From Isoperla grammatica (taxonomy: Eukaryota > Arthropoda > Insecta > Plecoptera > Perlodidae): 64,000 bases of DNA. The translations under genes were made by a program, and so were the position numbers. The notes under the pieces are model-generated. The model did no database searches and was not told the origin of the DNA. It worked only from the letters and a program-made list of their open reading frames with translations. Where the stretch lies: the NCBI GenBank assembly GCA_945910005.1, contig OX246744.1, positions 7,588,953-7,652,952 of the forward strand. The letters run 5' to 3'. The first letter of the stretch is position 1; every line of letters begins with the position of its first letter. Positions 34,820 through 46,890 of the stretch are shown piece after piece.

Positions 34820-37800
34820 ACAAAACAAGATTATTGTAGATTCATCTTTATTACCAAATAGTTTTAATTAACATTACAGTACATTTTCTACACCATATAA
34901 ACATGTTTGTAAGTCGTTTATGTACGATTAACATAAATGGAACTTTCACTTTAAAACTATTACCGATATTTTTAAAACCCTTCGATTATTACCTTGACCA
35001 TATGGAAAAAAACAAAAAAACACAGGAATATTCATTTTAAAAATAGTATACATTTCGTGACGTTAAATACGTTTACAACATTGACTGACGAGTCCAAAAG
35101 GTATAAAATATAAGCTTTTAGTATAGAAGATACATCGATAAGATTCATACATAGATGAATCATTATATTATACATTTTGTTATATAGATAACAAATTTAA
35201 AATTGTTCAAGTTTTTAGTTTGTTTTTTAAACAGGCAAGTTTACTTTAGAGTGGAGGCCATTGACAAACCAGATATTTAATTAATACATAACATTGTTTA
35301 TTACTTATTAGTACATATTTACGACAGTCCTTCAATAGCTACATTAAATTGTATGGAAATTACAAGTTATGAGCATTTATATTTTAATTCTTAAGCATAT
35401 TAGGTTCAAAAATATTTAAAAATTTCATATCACTAAGTTGGTTTCTACAGAAGAGAAAGGTATCCAGTGTTAACTTCAAACTTTTATAATGTAATTGATT
35501 GAAAATGGTTTCTAATGATTAAGGATTAAAAATACAAACTATAATGAATATAAAATGTTGTTTGTATATTGCACACATTCGTGATGTAAGAAATGTATTC
35601 AAGATATCTGTAGTCTTGGTGATGGTTCTAAGTTGTTAATGTTTAATAGCTGAAGCAATCAAATTGTTAGAATGTTATGGTCCTTGCATAAAATCCTTTT
35701 ATTTCGTTTTTTTAATTCAAGCAAATGACGCAAAGTCAAAATAATCAAGAAACTCTCAACAAGGTTTATGTTGATAGTAAAAAAATCAATAACTTACAAT
35801 GGTTTTCGTGAAATTTTGGATAATAAGTAATGACTAAAGAGAAACTGTGGGTTGACTATTGTTTTAAATTTCAAACGTAATTATACACATTTTTCGTTGC
35901 ATTACAAAATATTCACATTTAAGCTCATTTTGTTAAAGCATCCATTTTCGAACTCTCTAAAAAATCTTCGTTTTAATATTGTAAACAAATTCTCTAAACA
36001 TTTAATTTTTACATTAAGTTGTAGATAATTGTTGTATTTGACCGCAAACAAATCACGATGTCCTGAATCGTGGACACAAATACCGAAGAAAATAATAACA
36101 CATAATAAAAACAGTTCACAAAGTATTTTTCCTTCATATTGATGGTGTTTACTTCTTTATGTTGTCACCATTTTCTCCATCCATTTATGTACATGTTACG
36201 ACCACGGACCACTTCCTTCTCAAATAATAAAATAATAGACAACTTTATTTGTTCAATGATACTATAATTCCTGAACAAGATATAAGACACACATTCAATA
36301 CAATCGGTATGTAACTTTCATCTCATTGCTAGAATTTGATTTTAAACTTGCATATATTTCCATATTAACTTACACTCAAATTTACCCCCCCCTCACCCAG
36401 CCTTCAATTTGTTTTACAATTTGCTAAGAAATACATCAACATATCGAAGAGCATTTACAAATTTTCTATTTCCTTAATTTTGATAATTTAAATAATGCAT
36501 TAAAAATTGACAATTTTAAATGATGTAGCATGATTGAGTTATGTACACAGTTCAACAATACACTACACAAACTGGTTTTATAAATGGTACCTACAGATTT
36601 CATGATATGTAGTTTTGGATTTTCATGAGTTTTAACAACAAGAAAAGAAAGATTTGATCTTAATACAATTTACGCGTGTCTACTAATGCAAGCTTTGAAT
36701 TCAACACACATTCCAAGTTGGAATATGATTATTTGTAAATAATATGGACGAAAAAGAGGAATTAATGTTTGTTTGGAAGTGGTCCAGTTTTACCATCGAA
36801 CTGGAATTTTCTCACCCTCTTAGACATTCAACAATTTATTTTAAATATAATAATGGACCTAGAAAGTATTCTTGAGGAAATCCTATTTTTTTAAAAATGC
36901 AAATCTGTTTCCTTTAACCGAAACGACTTGTTCCCATGTATATGGAAACTTTTTTTTTATCAATTTGTCACCACACATATACATAATATATACATTTGTG
37001 TTTTACACATCACGTTGAAGGATGAGCCAGCCAATCGGTGACGACTTCCTAAGCGAGACGGATTTTGTGACGTCACAGTCAAACTGTCTTTAGTAAAGTC
37101 TTCAATGCACAATAGTAGAATAATTACAATACGATCACTTGATTTCACATCATTAACTTTCCACTTGTTCAATCAATCAGTCAATCACTATGGAAGTGAG
37201 CATAGATAAGGCTTATTCTTGTTCCTACCAATATTCACAGAAGCACTTTATTTATTGACTTTTCTTTTCTCCCTTAAATTTCAAGGATTCTTTCAACTAT
37301 TTTATAATGTTTTTTTTTTTTTTTAGTTTTAACCCTTGAATCCGCGAATCACCACTGAATCTACTTTTAGAAAAAGAACACACAACCTTCCTTGGACAAG
37401 GTCACTTACTAAATCGATTTAAATTTAAACACAATGTGTAGTGTAGTTCTTTAGCAATAATTTTTTTTTTGGACCATTTGATTTCGTTAAAAGGCGTCGT
37501 ACATTGAGTGAGTAAACTCAGCGGATGAGTAAAAATGTTTCTCGTTGTTCCCATTCTCATCGATGAGAACAATATGGAAGTGTTCGGCGAACAATGCGAA
37601 TGTATCGGCCTTGGTTTGATTTCTTATATTCTCAAAAGTTGGCTGGATGAAAAATTTATTGATCAGCAGTCATCAGGATGTGATCAATGTATAAATGAAT
37701 GGGTTCGAAATACGGTTCTCTGAATGCATCATTTTATTTAAGGGATCTAGGTTCTCATGGTTCTATCTCCTCCTACCCTGTTTACTCCTTTCTCTAAGAT

Positions 37801-38785
37801 AAAATTGCGTTACTTGCTTTGAAATTGTTAAAAAGTAAACCAAAATATAACATCCCCTAGATAATTTGATGCTTTTTCTAATAAATGATCCACCGTTTCA
37901 ATAAATATTTCAGTTGTTCAAATGTCCTTATTTAACAAATTTTGTAACGTGGTATTCATAGGTTGCACGTACGTCACATCTTTGCGCGTGGCGGCCACAT
38001 TTGTGATCAAACTTTGACGTTGCCATGGAGAAAAAATTGAAAGATGTTGTGGTAGAACACAGAAATCCTTAGTTCTTTAAAATGCAACCTGATCTTTTTA
38101 AATAAAATTGGTATGCATGGTGATTTCTTATGATATTATTACTTTTGTTTATTTTTTAAATTCTAAATTAGGCTTATTTATTAAATTTGAATTATATATA
38201 CCAATGATCTAGGATTGGTCCTCATCAATTGTGTCACAATCATGGCCGCTGTGACGTCACGTGGGAACTATGAATTACAATACACCATTCACAATTAAAT
38301 AAAGACATTTGAAAATGGAAACATTTATAAGGAAGAGCATTACATTTTCTAGGATACTATATATTTCGTTTTTTTGTCTGTGACAATTTTAAAATATTTT
38401 AAAGCAATCTTAACCGTCATTACGGGTAGTTCAACAGGTGACGGTGCTTACTTTGCTTTGAGTTTTCCACGCGGTCCGCCAAAAGAATCAGCCATTATAG
38501 CAAGTGATAACAACGTAAATATCACTTAAAGTGAGTACTGTCTCCCCGTGACAACTTTCACGAATAGCCCCCCAGAATGATGATTCTAACCTGTAATTAA
38601 AAACCTTTAAAAAAAAAATTTAAAAAAAAATAAAAAAATGAAATTAAAATTTAAAAAAATTAAATTTATCGCACAACCTTTCATTCAGCCAACTTCCCCC
38701 CCCCAAAAATTTAAGAAATCACCCCACGGTCGATACATCTCCCTTAACAATACTCGTCAATACGATCCCAATCGTCCGGCACCAA
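34820..38785 (-). other. AT-rich stretch, candidate long 3' UTR or downstream flank
   Basis: No exon-like reading frame, terminal inverted repeat, SINE or minisatellite was recognised in these ~4 kb, unlike the repeat-dense flanks on both sides. It begins at the stop codon of the FN3 gene, so a long 3' UTR is plausible. Several minus-strand AATAAA hexamers are present, the leftmost at 34847-34852, shortly before a TTAA-type foldback MITE. Which one is used cannot be told from sequence. A TGACGTCA motif lies near 37068, without other promoter evidence. Confidence 0.35.
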
Positions 38786-39061
38786 TCAAAGGTGGTGGTC
38801 GCTCTCGTTGAGGTCCTCAGGGGGCGACGGTCCCGATACCGACAACATAGGAAGCTCAAACTGTCTCCCGCTCAACGAAATATTCTCGGCACTCCGCGTT
38901 CTACGTGAATACTCCGATCTGAACGGTCTGTGGTTGATGAACTCGGCGTCTCGCAGATCGGAGCTTATAAAGATGGCGGAGTTGATGCGTGGACGCGACG
39001 GGGGTAGATTTGCGCCCGGCCAACTGCCAAGGTCGAAGTGTTGTCGCGACCAATGGTGGTG
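38786..39061 (-). CDS. Terminal coding exon of the FN3 protein, with stop
   Basis: Acceptor CTCTTCCGGCCTCTAG leads into 276 bp of open frame in phase 0: 91 codons then TGA at 38786-38788. Phase 0 matches the end of the 54442-54565 exon. Recognisable stretches are HHHWSRQHFDLGSW, RPRINSAIFISSDLRDAEF, RSEYSRRTRSAENISL and the end PPEDLNESDHHL. The SRRTRSAEN segment is Arg/Ser-rich and could be a kinase-type phosphosite (inference). The exon is GC-rich in an AT-rich setting, and the other two minus-strand frames contain stops. Distance (15 kb) and the lack of a recognised family keep a small doubt that this is the last exon of the same gene and not of a neighbour. The clean acceptor and matching phase favour the join. 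Confidence 0.65.
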   Translation of the reverse strand, partial: HHHWSRQHFDLGSWPGANLPPSRPRINSAIFISSDLRDAEFINHRPFRSEYSRRTRSAENISLSGRQFELPMLSVSGPSPPEDLNESDHHL

Positions 39062-39083
39062 CTAGAGGCCGGAAGAGAGACGA

Positions 39084-39231
39084 TTAGTTTTGGGGTGGGG
39101 GTTGGTATACGTGACAGATGCTGTCGTCATAGACGGGTAAATACCGATCGCTGATTGGCCATGACGATAGCATCTGTAAGGTTGTCTTGGGACACGTATA
39201 CAAATGCTCAACCAGGGTCATAGATGAATGA
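39084..39231. other. Intron sequence upstream of the last FN3-gene exon
   Basis: Short stretch between the terminal exon acceptor and the T1 SINE. A degenerate inverted pair (GCTGTCGTCATAGACGG / CATGACGATAGC) is visible. Nothing coding. Confidence 0.35.
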
Positions 39232-39509
39232 ATAATAATAATAATTTTTGTAGGAATCCCTGTCATAGGGTGCACACCAGTTTTACCTGATGTACCCCTC
39301 TTCAGGTGACTAACTAGGTATATTAAGGTGTTTGAATAGTTGGGAAGGAATGTCCGAGGGCCGATAGTATGACCCAGTCCCTGCATTCGTCTTTACGACT
39401 GAAGAAAACCTCGGAGAAAACCTTTAGTCAGAACTGCCGGTGGCCAGAATCGAACCGGCGACCTCCCGAATTAGAGTCTCGCGTCTTACCGCTGAGCCAC
39501 TTCTATTGG
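39232..39509 (-). repeat. tRNA-derived SINE (T1), full-length copy
   Basis: On the minus strand it starts with a tRNA-like head: A box GTGGCTCAGCGG and B box GGTTCGATTCT, ~35 bp apart. A tRNA-unrelated body follows (TTTCTCCGAGGTTTTCTTC, GTGTGCACCCTATGACAGGG), with an ATT-repeat tail. Exact target duplications TAGATGAATGA flank it (39221-39231 and 39510-39520). The intact boxes and duplications indicate a fairly young, pol III-type insertion in the last intron of the FN3 gene. Confidence 0.85.
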
Positions 39510-39639
39510 TAGATGAATGAGGCTTTGCCCAACCAAATGTCAGTATGTGAAAAGACTCCGACTCGCTCATCTATGACGTCAGAATTCACAAAGTTGCTAT
39601 CCAACCACTTTACTACCATTATATGTTGTATATTGGGAG

Positions 39640-39850
39640 GGTCGAGACCCAACTCCAGTATAACACTTTGTAGAGTCAATGTATGCTAGTCGGATAGTAG
39701 CAGAATGTAAACGCATGCACGAATCACTGACCCGTACTATCGCGCGCTGTCATCGTCCACGCACTTGCGTTCTGCTACTACCCGACTAGATTATGTTGAG
39801 CGGTAGACAGACAACCGCAGCCGTTGGGTCTCTATCCTACGATACACACT
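39640..39850. mobile_element. Inverted-repeat element (GGGTCGAGACCCAAC ends)
   Basis: GAGGGTCGAGACCCAACTCC at the left and GTTGGGTCTCTATCC at the right pair as imperfect inverted repeats. TAGTCGGATAGTAGCAGAA and TTCTGCTACTACCCGACTA form a second inner pair. The inner motif recurs in the element at 61512-62115, so the two are related. Confidence 0.55.
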
Positions 39851-40620
39851 CAATGTTACTATCTTTGAGTATTTTAAAACAGTTTTATTTTATTTTATCA
39901 ACAAAACAATTCAGAAAAAATGAGATGGTAAACTAGTCCCAATTTAACTAACTAGTCTCATGCAGACCTCAGATCCTTATCAACTGCCATTTCACACAAG
40001 GTACTTCTACGAAAATCAACAGATTCCCTTGTGTTCGGTTATACATTTTGTAAAGGAAATCTACCGCTTAATAGAGAAGATGGCAATTAAGTTGATACTT
40101 GTGGATTCGGCTCTATCGTACATATCAGATTAGTTAACGTTGGGACAGCTTTAATAAAATTAATAATACCCAAGAAAAAATGTCAATTCTTTAAAAAAAA
40201 TTAAAACACTAACATTTTATGTAACTAGAAGGAAAATTCAAAGCAATATTTCAGTAACCCACCACCAAAAAGTTAAATAAGCTTACTTGCACAAAGCTGA
40301 TCTACTAAACTACACGATAACCGAAACCCATGCAAATTGTATAGTTGTAATTTTTCATGTTTACAGCTGAAATCTACGTTGTACGTCTGTAAATTTTTTT
40401 CCCCAAAAATTTTACTCGATGAGTTCTTGTTTTGTTACCATACCAAAACGTCAAATACAGTATTTTAGGAGGTCTTGTTTTTCTAGTAGAGAAATGAAAA
40501 TAATACCACAAATAAAAAGTAACGTTGTAAGGTGTAGGTGTTATCTAGGCTTGTATGTATATGCCTACTGTATGTATTTATGGTATAAATAATATAGGAA
40601 AAGTCGGGAAAGCGATTACA
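39851..40620. other. Intron, nothing recognised
   Basis: AT-rich, no repeat or exon seen. Confidence 0.4.
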
Positions 40621-40639
40621 TATTACTTTATGATTCTAA

Positions 40640-40930
40640 AAATTTCACATTTTCATCGCTAGAATACATCAATATTCTAACAAAGTACAGTAAATTAAAT
40701 AATTTCATAATTTCATAGTAAAGCAGATAATATATCACAAATTCTAGCAAAATAAATGTCATGATATTTTTATCGCTAGAATATCCTTTATTATAATATA
40801 ATAATATTAATTTTATAAATTTCATTATTTTTCCATCGTTATACAGAATATATAGTCATATTCTATAAATATCATGATATATTCAGTGCTAGAATATATT
40901 CTATAAATTGCATTATATTTTTATCACTTT
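40640..40930. repeat. Degenerate AT-rich tandem repeat (ATCGCTAGAATAT)
   Basis: Variants of ATTTTTATCGCTAGAATAT recur irregularly, near 40652, 40768, 40828 and 40880, separated by TATAAATTTCAT-like blocks. The repeat is old and imperfect. Confidence 0.5.
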
Positions 40931-41087
40931 TCCGGCTTTACCCTATATACTACATAATTAACCAAACAATGTAGACAGTTTGATATTTTTCCATCAGGGG
41001 ATTATTAGACCTTGGGTCACTTGTGACGAGGGATGGATCTCGCCCGTTGGCGAGCCGCTCCCGCTCGGTGTGGAACACATAACTTAC

Positions 41088-41145
41088 CTGTTGCATTTGC
41101 AAGATAGACTCGACCCTTTTATCAAGGGTAGAAGACAACCCAAAA
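41088..41145 (-). other. Weak exon candidate inside the last FN3-gene intron
   Basis: A perfect donor CAACAG|GTAAGT ends an open stretch that reads STLDKRVESILQMQQ. An acceptor-like CTACTATAG lies 58 bp upstream. That acceptor would start the exon in phase 2, which does not fit between the flanking phase 0 exons. Only a 21-nt microexon starting after GTCGAG would keep the frame. It is therefore either a spurious donor, a microexon, or part of another transcript. Confidence 0.2.
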
Positions 41146-41170
41146 CTATAGTAGATAAATAACACATCTC

Positions 41171-41216
41171 ACGTTTATTTTAACGCTAGTTGGATAACTA
41201 GCGTTAAAATAAACGT
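41171..41216. repeat. Perfect 21-bp-arm hairpin, 4-nt loop
   Basis: ACGTTTATTTTAACGCTAGT-T pairs exactly with its inverted copy at 41196-41216 across GGAT. It is 26 bp above the weak exon candidate at 41088-41145. Too short-looped for a normal pre-miRNA; function unknown. Confidence 0.85.
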
Positions 41217-43178
41217 TTCATAATCTTCGAAAACCCACTAATGTACAAAACCATATATTAAGAATGCAATAAAATTAATTTAAAATTAAAATTAATTTTC
41301 GCCAACTTGCTATACAATCGTATTCGCTGTCAAAAATCAGAACACTCCATAAAACAACCAACACTAGTCTAAGTTTTACAAAATAAAAACTACGTATATT
41401 TTAAAAAGCGGTGCTACCTATACATATATTGTAAAATTTTGAGTATTTAAATTATTTGATGTTTCACAATATATTCAATTTTAAACGCATTTTAAAAAAC
41501 TCATAAAAAAGTAATTTCTGGTGGATTTTGTTTATATTGTCTTGATTGAAACTTTGAAATGACGCAGCTACTTAGAAACATTTATTTTGATGCTATTTTA
41601 AAATTTGACGTGTTTTGAATAGTGTCTGGTTCACGGAAATCGATTAAGAAATAAATTATATAAATTACTATGTTTAAATGTTTTAATGTTGTTCAATGTT
41701 TAATGTTTTTTTTTTTGTTTTTAAATGTTTCAATGTTTTACAATGTTTAAACTTAAATGTTTTATATAAATACTAAACTTTAAGTATTTTATTTGAATGT
41801 TATGTTTTTGACTTCAATATTTTGTTTCTATTGTTTTAATTAGCCAAAATATGAAACGACAGCGCAATCATCCTGTCATTGAATATTCTACATTACAATT
41901 GCTTTTAGAATAATTTGAATTATGGTAGAGCATTATGATAAGCTTCAGTGATAAGCGGTGTGTGTGTGGTACGTCTATGATATTGCAAAACAAATAGTTG
42001 CGAATTCTGTGCTTTTTAATATAAAGTCACATTATTACCTGTGTGCAAAGTATTTCAGAAGATTGTGCTATTAACAACGACGAGTTAAATTATAGAATGT
42101 GCTTAAAAAGGTGTGCCCTGTGCTGCCTTCCCTACACCTGAAATCTTGAACTATTCCACATTTATTAGTCTTGAATGATATCGAATAAAAGTTGAAAAAA
42201 TAATGAAAACAACTTATTAGGGTTTTACCTTTGTTCTCATTTCGTAAGAGTAGCTTGTAAAAGTAAATTGTAAGAGTAAAATGTAAGAGTAACTCATATG
42301 GTTTGACATCCTTGATATTACGTTTGAGAGAAGAAAGTATAAAGAAATGCTTGTTTCATCGTAAAAAAACGTAAGTATTAATACGGATATCTTAGTTTGA
42401 ATTTCGCTTATTCAATTTATAGAAAATTGTGCTGTGTGAAATTTATTTCATGAATATATTTGAGTACTATCTAAAGGGTATTTTTTACAATTTTTATATT
42501 TTGACTTGCTACAAGAATAAATTTATTTCATGTATTTGGTTTCTCTGTCTGTTTTGGACTAATTTCGAAAACTAGAACCTGAAATGCACAAATTTACCAA
42601 ACACCTTAAAAACAAAACCGAAAAAATAAAAGCCGTTCTTGGTTCATGAAGCAAAGAGTTGCAAAAAGAAGAAAGTCACATGCAAAGAAATAAGAATATA
42701 TTAGTAATAAGAATGCGTGCAGGAATAAAGAACACTTAAACACTAAACACTATTATATCGCATGCTGCAGCCGAAACACAATAAACAACAAACAAACACA
42801 TTTCGAGCACATTGAAATTAAGGATATATCTTGACCACCATTACTGACGATTAAAATTGCTAAAAATGCTGTAACTGTCAAATAGAAAAAAAATGTCATC
42901 TCCTAGACTAGAAGTTATTGTTCTTTTTTATGTATCTCTGTTCGAAAAAAAAATCCGTTTTTCAATTTACGTATGATTATTTAACTTTTAACACGACCTT
43001 CACAACTTAATAAGGTAATTAAAAAAAAAACAGAAATATGACTTGCAACAGCAAAACATTTAAAAGTAAGAACATTATGTTCTCTAAGGAAAAACACATT
43101 TTGGGTCACTTTTTTGCAATTTCAAAGCCTTTCAAAACAATTTTAACAGCTGCAGGATTGGTCGAGATACAACCTTAA
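41217..43178. other. Intron, nothing recognised
   Basis: AT-rich, with AATGTTT-type low complexity at 41660-41830 and short GTAAGAGTAA repeats near 42245-42295. No exon or mobile element recognised. Confidence 0.4.
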
Positions 43179-43540
43179 GAGCGTTCGGAAGTAGTTTTGA
43201 TGTTTTTAGTCAACTAATTTCTCTTAAACAAATAATAGGATTTTTATGAAAATTTACCTATTTGCAGAGTGATGTCATATCTACGCACGGTTTTTTAGAA
43301 CATTTGTGACAATCCTGCTCAAAAATAATATACTCATGTTTGAATTATGCAAATAAATTACTTTCGTCGAAAATGTTCGGCGAAATAATACGGAGAATCT
43401 GTTTAAAAATGGGTAGATTATTTTTGAATAGGCTTCTGACAAATGTACTTATGTAAATATTTATAATAATCCTACTATCAGTTTATGAGTAATTAGTTGA
43501 CGGCCAATACATCTGTAAAACTCCTACTGCCGAACGCTCG
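43179..43540. mobile_element. MITE with GAGCGTTCGG ends
   Basis: The left end GAGCGTTCGGAAGTAGTTTT and the right end AAACTCCTACTGCCGAACGCTC are inverted repeats, with a second inner pair (TAGTCAACTAATT / AATTAGTTGAC). TAA borders both sides. 362 bp, noncoding. Confidence 0.65.
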
Positions 43541-46207
43541 TAAGTACTTGATAAAAAGAACAGATTTTGATTGGGTGTCGACCAGAAATTACGTCACGCT
43601 TAAGAAGGGCACCATTTCAAGAAGGAGAAAAGAGGGGTAGAAAAGTGAGGGGTGCCATTCCATTCGAAGAGAAGGACACAGTAATTGTTACAACTAAAAA
43701 GAGTTTTGTTTGTAATAACGGATTTCGAGTTAAATCAATCTATTTTTTTTAGTTCATCTGCTTTTAAAATATACTCTTTGTTTTGAATTGATTAAAAAAA
43801 AACACTGAAACCTTTGGGAAAACCTTACAGATCAAATCACTTTAAATCCCTGTTTTTGAAGGTCATAATTAATAATAGAATAGTTCATTACACATATTTC
43901 TTTTAACTCTGGTAGGTGTTTTTAATTTAAATCGATGTATTATATCGGTTTATTTAAATAATTTGATTCATATAAAACTAAATGTTAAACACTTATGGTC
44001 ATACCTATGCACTGTCAAGTGTCAAGTTAAGTACAGGATTTATTTCTATGGAATTGTTTTATATTATATGTTATTAGAAGAACATACTCCATAGCAACCA
44101 TAAACAAAATTAATAATGTACTTTACTCGACTCTGCATTCCGCCTTTAATAGTAATGTGTGAAGTGAAGCGATTTAATTATTAACCATTCGCAAACTCAG
44201 ACCACGAGTCTCAAAAAAAGAAGAAAAAAAAAAACACACACAGTTACGCATAATAGTAAAGACACGATTTCTTTTTGCACACGACATTGCCTGCTAGGGT
44301 ATACTCGACTCTCTTGAGAATGTAAATCCAGTAATCACGCACAGTAGTTCGTACGACGAACAGAACACCATTCTGTATTCATAGGGAACCGCCCCCCCCC
44401 CCCCACTATCCCCAATCGACTGAATAAAACACGAATTTCTCCAGCACGTTTTGGGTCTCATAATTGTTTTGATTTGAACGCTCATAAAAAACCCAGCATA
44501 AAATGGTTGCTTGCTTGCTACTCCATTTTGCGCAGTGCAGTTTTCTAAGATACGCCGCGACATCCAACTCACGTAAGGTTTTGATGGGGAGGGTTGGTGA
44601 CATTGGGTAGGGGAGGGGGGGGGAGGGGGGGGGACTGCAGTAAAAACCAAAAGACACGTAATTTCTTAATGTAACGACTGAGCCTGGTAAAGGGAAGACG
44701 AGTTATAAGTAGAGCTCTAGTCATCTGATGATATCTCTGGTGACAATTTCTGGAAACTCGCTGATGAGGAATTTAAAAGAGTCGACTATAAATAGCTTGA
44801 AAAACGCACAATCATAAAGACGCAATCATTTCTATCCGCTGTAATTTGTCTTCACTGTCTGGGCCAAGGGGTAAAATTGATCCAGGGTAGCTCTACCTGC
44901 TTTAGAAGACGGACAACGTAATAAGACCTAGCTGTCTGTAGGCCTAGGTCGTAAACGAAAACAAATAATAATAATTTATTTTGTAGTGTTGCTCGAAGAT
45001 GAAAATCATAAACATAATCGTTATTTTATTTGCTGTTTTATGACGTACTCGCGAGTTAGGTCATAAGACGTTGGCCGTATTAGATCCTTCACATATAGTC
45101 GGGGTCGTCATAAGGGGAAAAAATATTTGTGGGGGTTTAGGAGTTTAGGGAGGAGAAGGTGGGAAAGGAGTTGATTCGCGTTTAGGTCGCAAAGAGAATT
45201 GAAAATGAGAAAAGAGATAGATGTGAAAAATGGTCAAGTTGAGCAAGATTATGATGAATGTATAAAGGGATGATTGAAGATCTGCACGAGAGCCCTCTTT
45301 GCAGGGACCAGTCACCACGAAGAAGAAATTATATTTAAATTTTAAGGTTGACTTTGGCAGTTTCACTGTCATGTTTTTTTTGTAAACTTTTAATGTGTTT
45401 GTTATTTTATATTTTGTGTATATTTCTTGTGCATGTATGTTGTACATGTACCTGATTTTTATTTTTATTAAACGTTACTGGTGGGGCTTTGCCCTGTTAA
45501 CGATTTATTTCAAATAAAAGTTCGAAAGTAAACCCACCTCAGTGGGATCACCTACATATTAATTTTAAGAGTAAAAAATGAGATTTAATTATTTTCCCCT
45601 TCTTTCTCTTTGGGATAGGTACTTTTTTTAACTCTTCATATTATTATTAATTTTATCTCTGATAGAAGTACACATGATTTTGTATTGACAACTGATGTTA
45701 AAACTATGTTATAAAATAAATCAATAACTATATTAATTATAATATTGTCTACCTACTCAGTTACAATAACTGATTTTCAGTGGAGGATACTATTAAATTT
45801 TATTATGTGCAAAGTCACCGTTTACATTTACACCGGTATCATACAGACAGATTAAAATTAAATGCAAGTTCTAAAGTGGAAACAAAAATTGCACTGCAAA
45901 AAACATTGCACTAATGCAAAATGAACCCATCTGTATTATTATGCTTGAAAGTGTGATTGAAATATAATTTCACACTAGTGAACTCCCGTTCATCTCCAGC
46001 GAAGCATATAAAGCAGATAGTCGGTGCAACCGGTGGAAAACGTTATCTCATAAATGGATGCTGGAATTAACTCTTAGCATTCTTGTGTGAACGGTACAAT
46101 TTCCATAGCAAATTATTACGGAGAGAATACTAAATTTCACCAGCTGTACCGTTTATCAAACACTTTCAAATCCCTTTTGCGATAGAATTATGTGATTACT
46201 GACTTAA
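43541..46207. other. Intron, mostly nothing; one LINE-tail-like end
   Basis: C run at 44394 and G-rich run at 44610-44632. At ~45285-45530 a sequence with GCCCTCTTTGCAGGGACCAG, followed by AT-rich DNA and AATAAAAG, looks like the 3' end of an old LINE. A partial S1 copy lies at ~45749-45797. No exon recognised. Confidence 0.35.
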
Positions 46208-46470
46208 ATAAATTTAAAACAAATTCAAATTTAGAGTCTACCCACTCAGAAACGAAACTGATTTTCAGTGGAGGACTTTAATTTAAAGCGACTAAACCAA
46301 CCCCTGTAGGCTCCGAACACCATCGACGAGTGAGCGATAACCAATCAAAGATCGATATTTCAAATACGAAACATATGAATCAGTGATTGGACAGTGCGAA
46401 CACCTGCAGACAAATGTCAGAATCAACAAGGTCGATTCAGAACAAATTTGAATTTATTGAGTGCTTCGTT
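46208..46470 (-). repeat. SINE-like retroposon S1, copy E (long)
   Basis: Runs from the constant end (TTTAGAGTCTACCCACTCAG) through CACCATCGACGAGTGAGCGA and GGACAGTGCGAACACCTGC to an extra part, AATCAACAAGG...TTGAGTGCTTCGTTG. The extra part is shared only with copy H. Variable truncation at this end and constancy at the ATTT end fit retroposition with sense on the minus strand. Confidence 0.75.
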
Positions 46471-46566
46471 GAACGCGAACTATTCACAATGTAACCAGTG
46501 CTTAGGTCCGGATGCATAGAGAAGCCCTAATTCTTAAACATTTGTTACTTTTATCGAAAATCTCTT

Positions 46567-46720
46567 CCACGTTTCATATTTGAAATATAGATCTTTGATT
46601 GGTTATCGCTCACTCGCCGATGGGGTCCGGAGCCTGCAGGGTTGGTTTAGTAGCTTTAAATTAAAGTTCCCCACTGAAAATGTCTTGTAACTGAGTGGGT
46701 GGGACTCTAGATGTGAATTC
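46567..46720 (+). repeat. SINE-like retroposon S1, copy F (inverted partner of E)
   Basis: Runs TTTGATTGGTTATCGCTCAC, GAGCCTGCAGGGTTGG, GTTCCCCACTGAAAATG to ACTCTAGATGTGAATTC, opposite in direction to copy E ~100 bp away. A transcript through both would fold into a ~150-bp duplex. Confidence 0.75.
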
Positions 46721-46816
46721 ATGTATCATTCTCTTCAATAACGGTATAGTGGTATAGTATATATACGTTAAGTATTAAATTCTCGCGGCTATATGTAAAA
46801 TAATTTTTTATTTTTT

Positions 46817-46890
46817 ATTATCACGTGAGTTATAGAATACCCCCTTCATCCCAATGGATGGAGGGGGTATTCTATAACTCACGTGATAAT
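46817..46890. repeat. 35-bp-arm hairpin, 4-nt loop
   Basis: ATTATCACGTGAGTTATAGA, continuing ATACCCCCTTCATCC, pairs with its inverted copy at 46856-46890 across CAAT. There is one T/C difference, a G-U wobble on one strand. Each arm carries TCACGTGA, an E-box palindrome. A micro-foldback element is the simplest reading. Confidence 0.85.

Noticed and set aside
37535..37723. Plus-strand ORF of 62 residues
   Set aside because: No splice sites, promoter, homology or neighbours; lies in the probable 3' UTR of the minus-strand gene.
39475..39509. A tRNA gene on the minus strand
   Set aside because: The A and B boxes are present but belong to a SINE with its own body, ATT tail and target duplications; no tRNA cloverleaf 3' half.
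41088..41145. Extra coding exon of the FN3 gene
   Set aside because: The visible acceptor gives a phase that does not fit between two phase 0 neighbours; kept only as a weak candidate.
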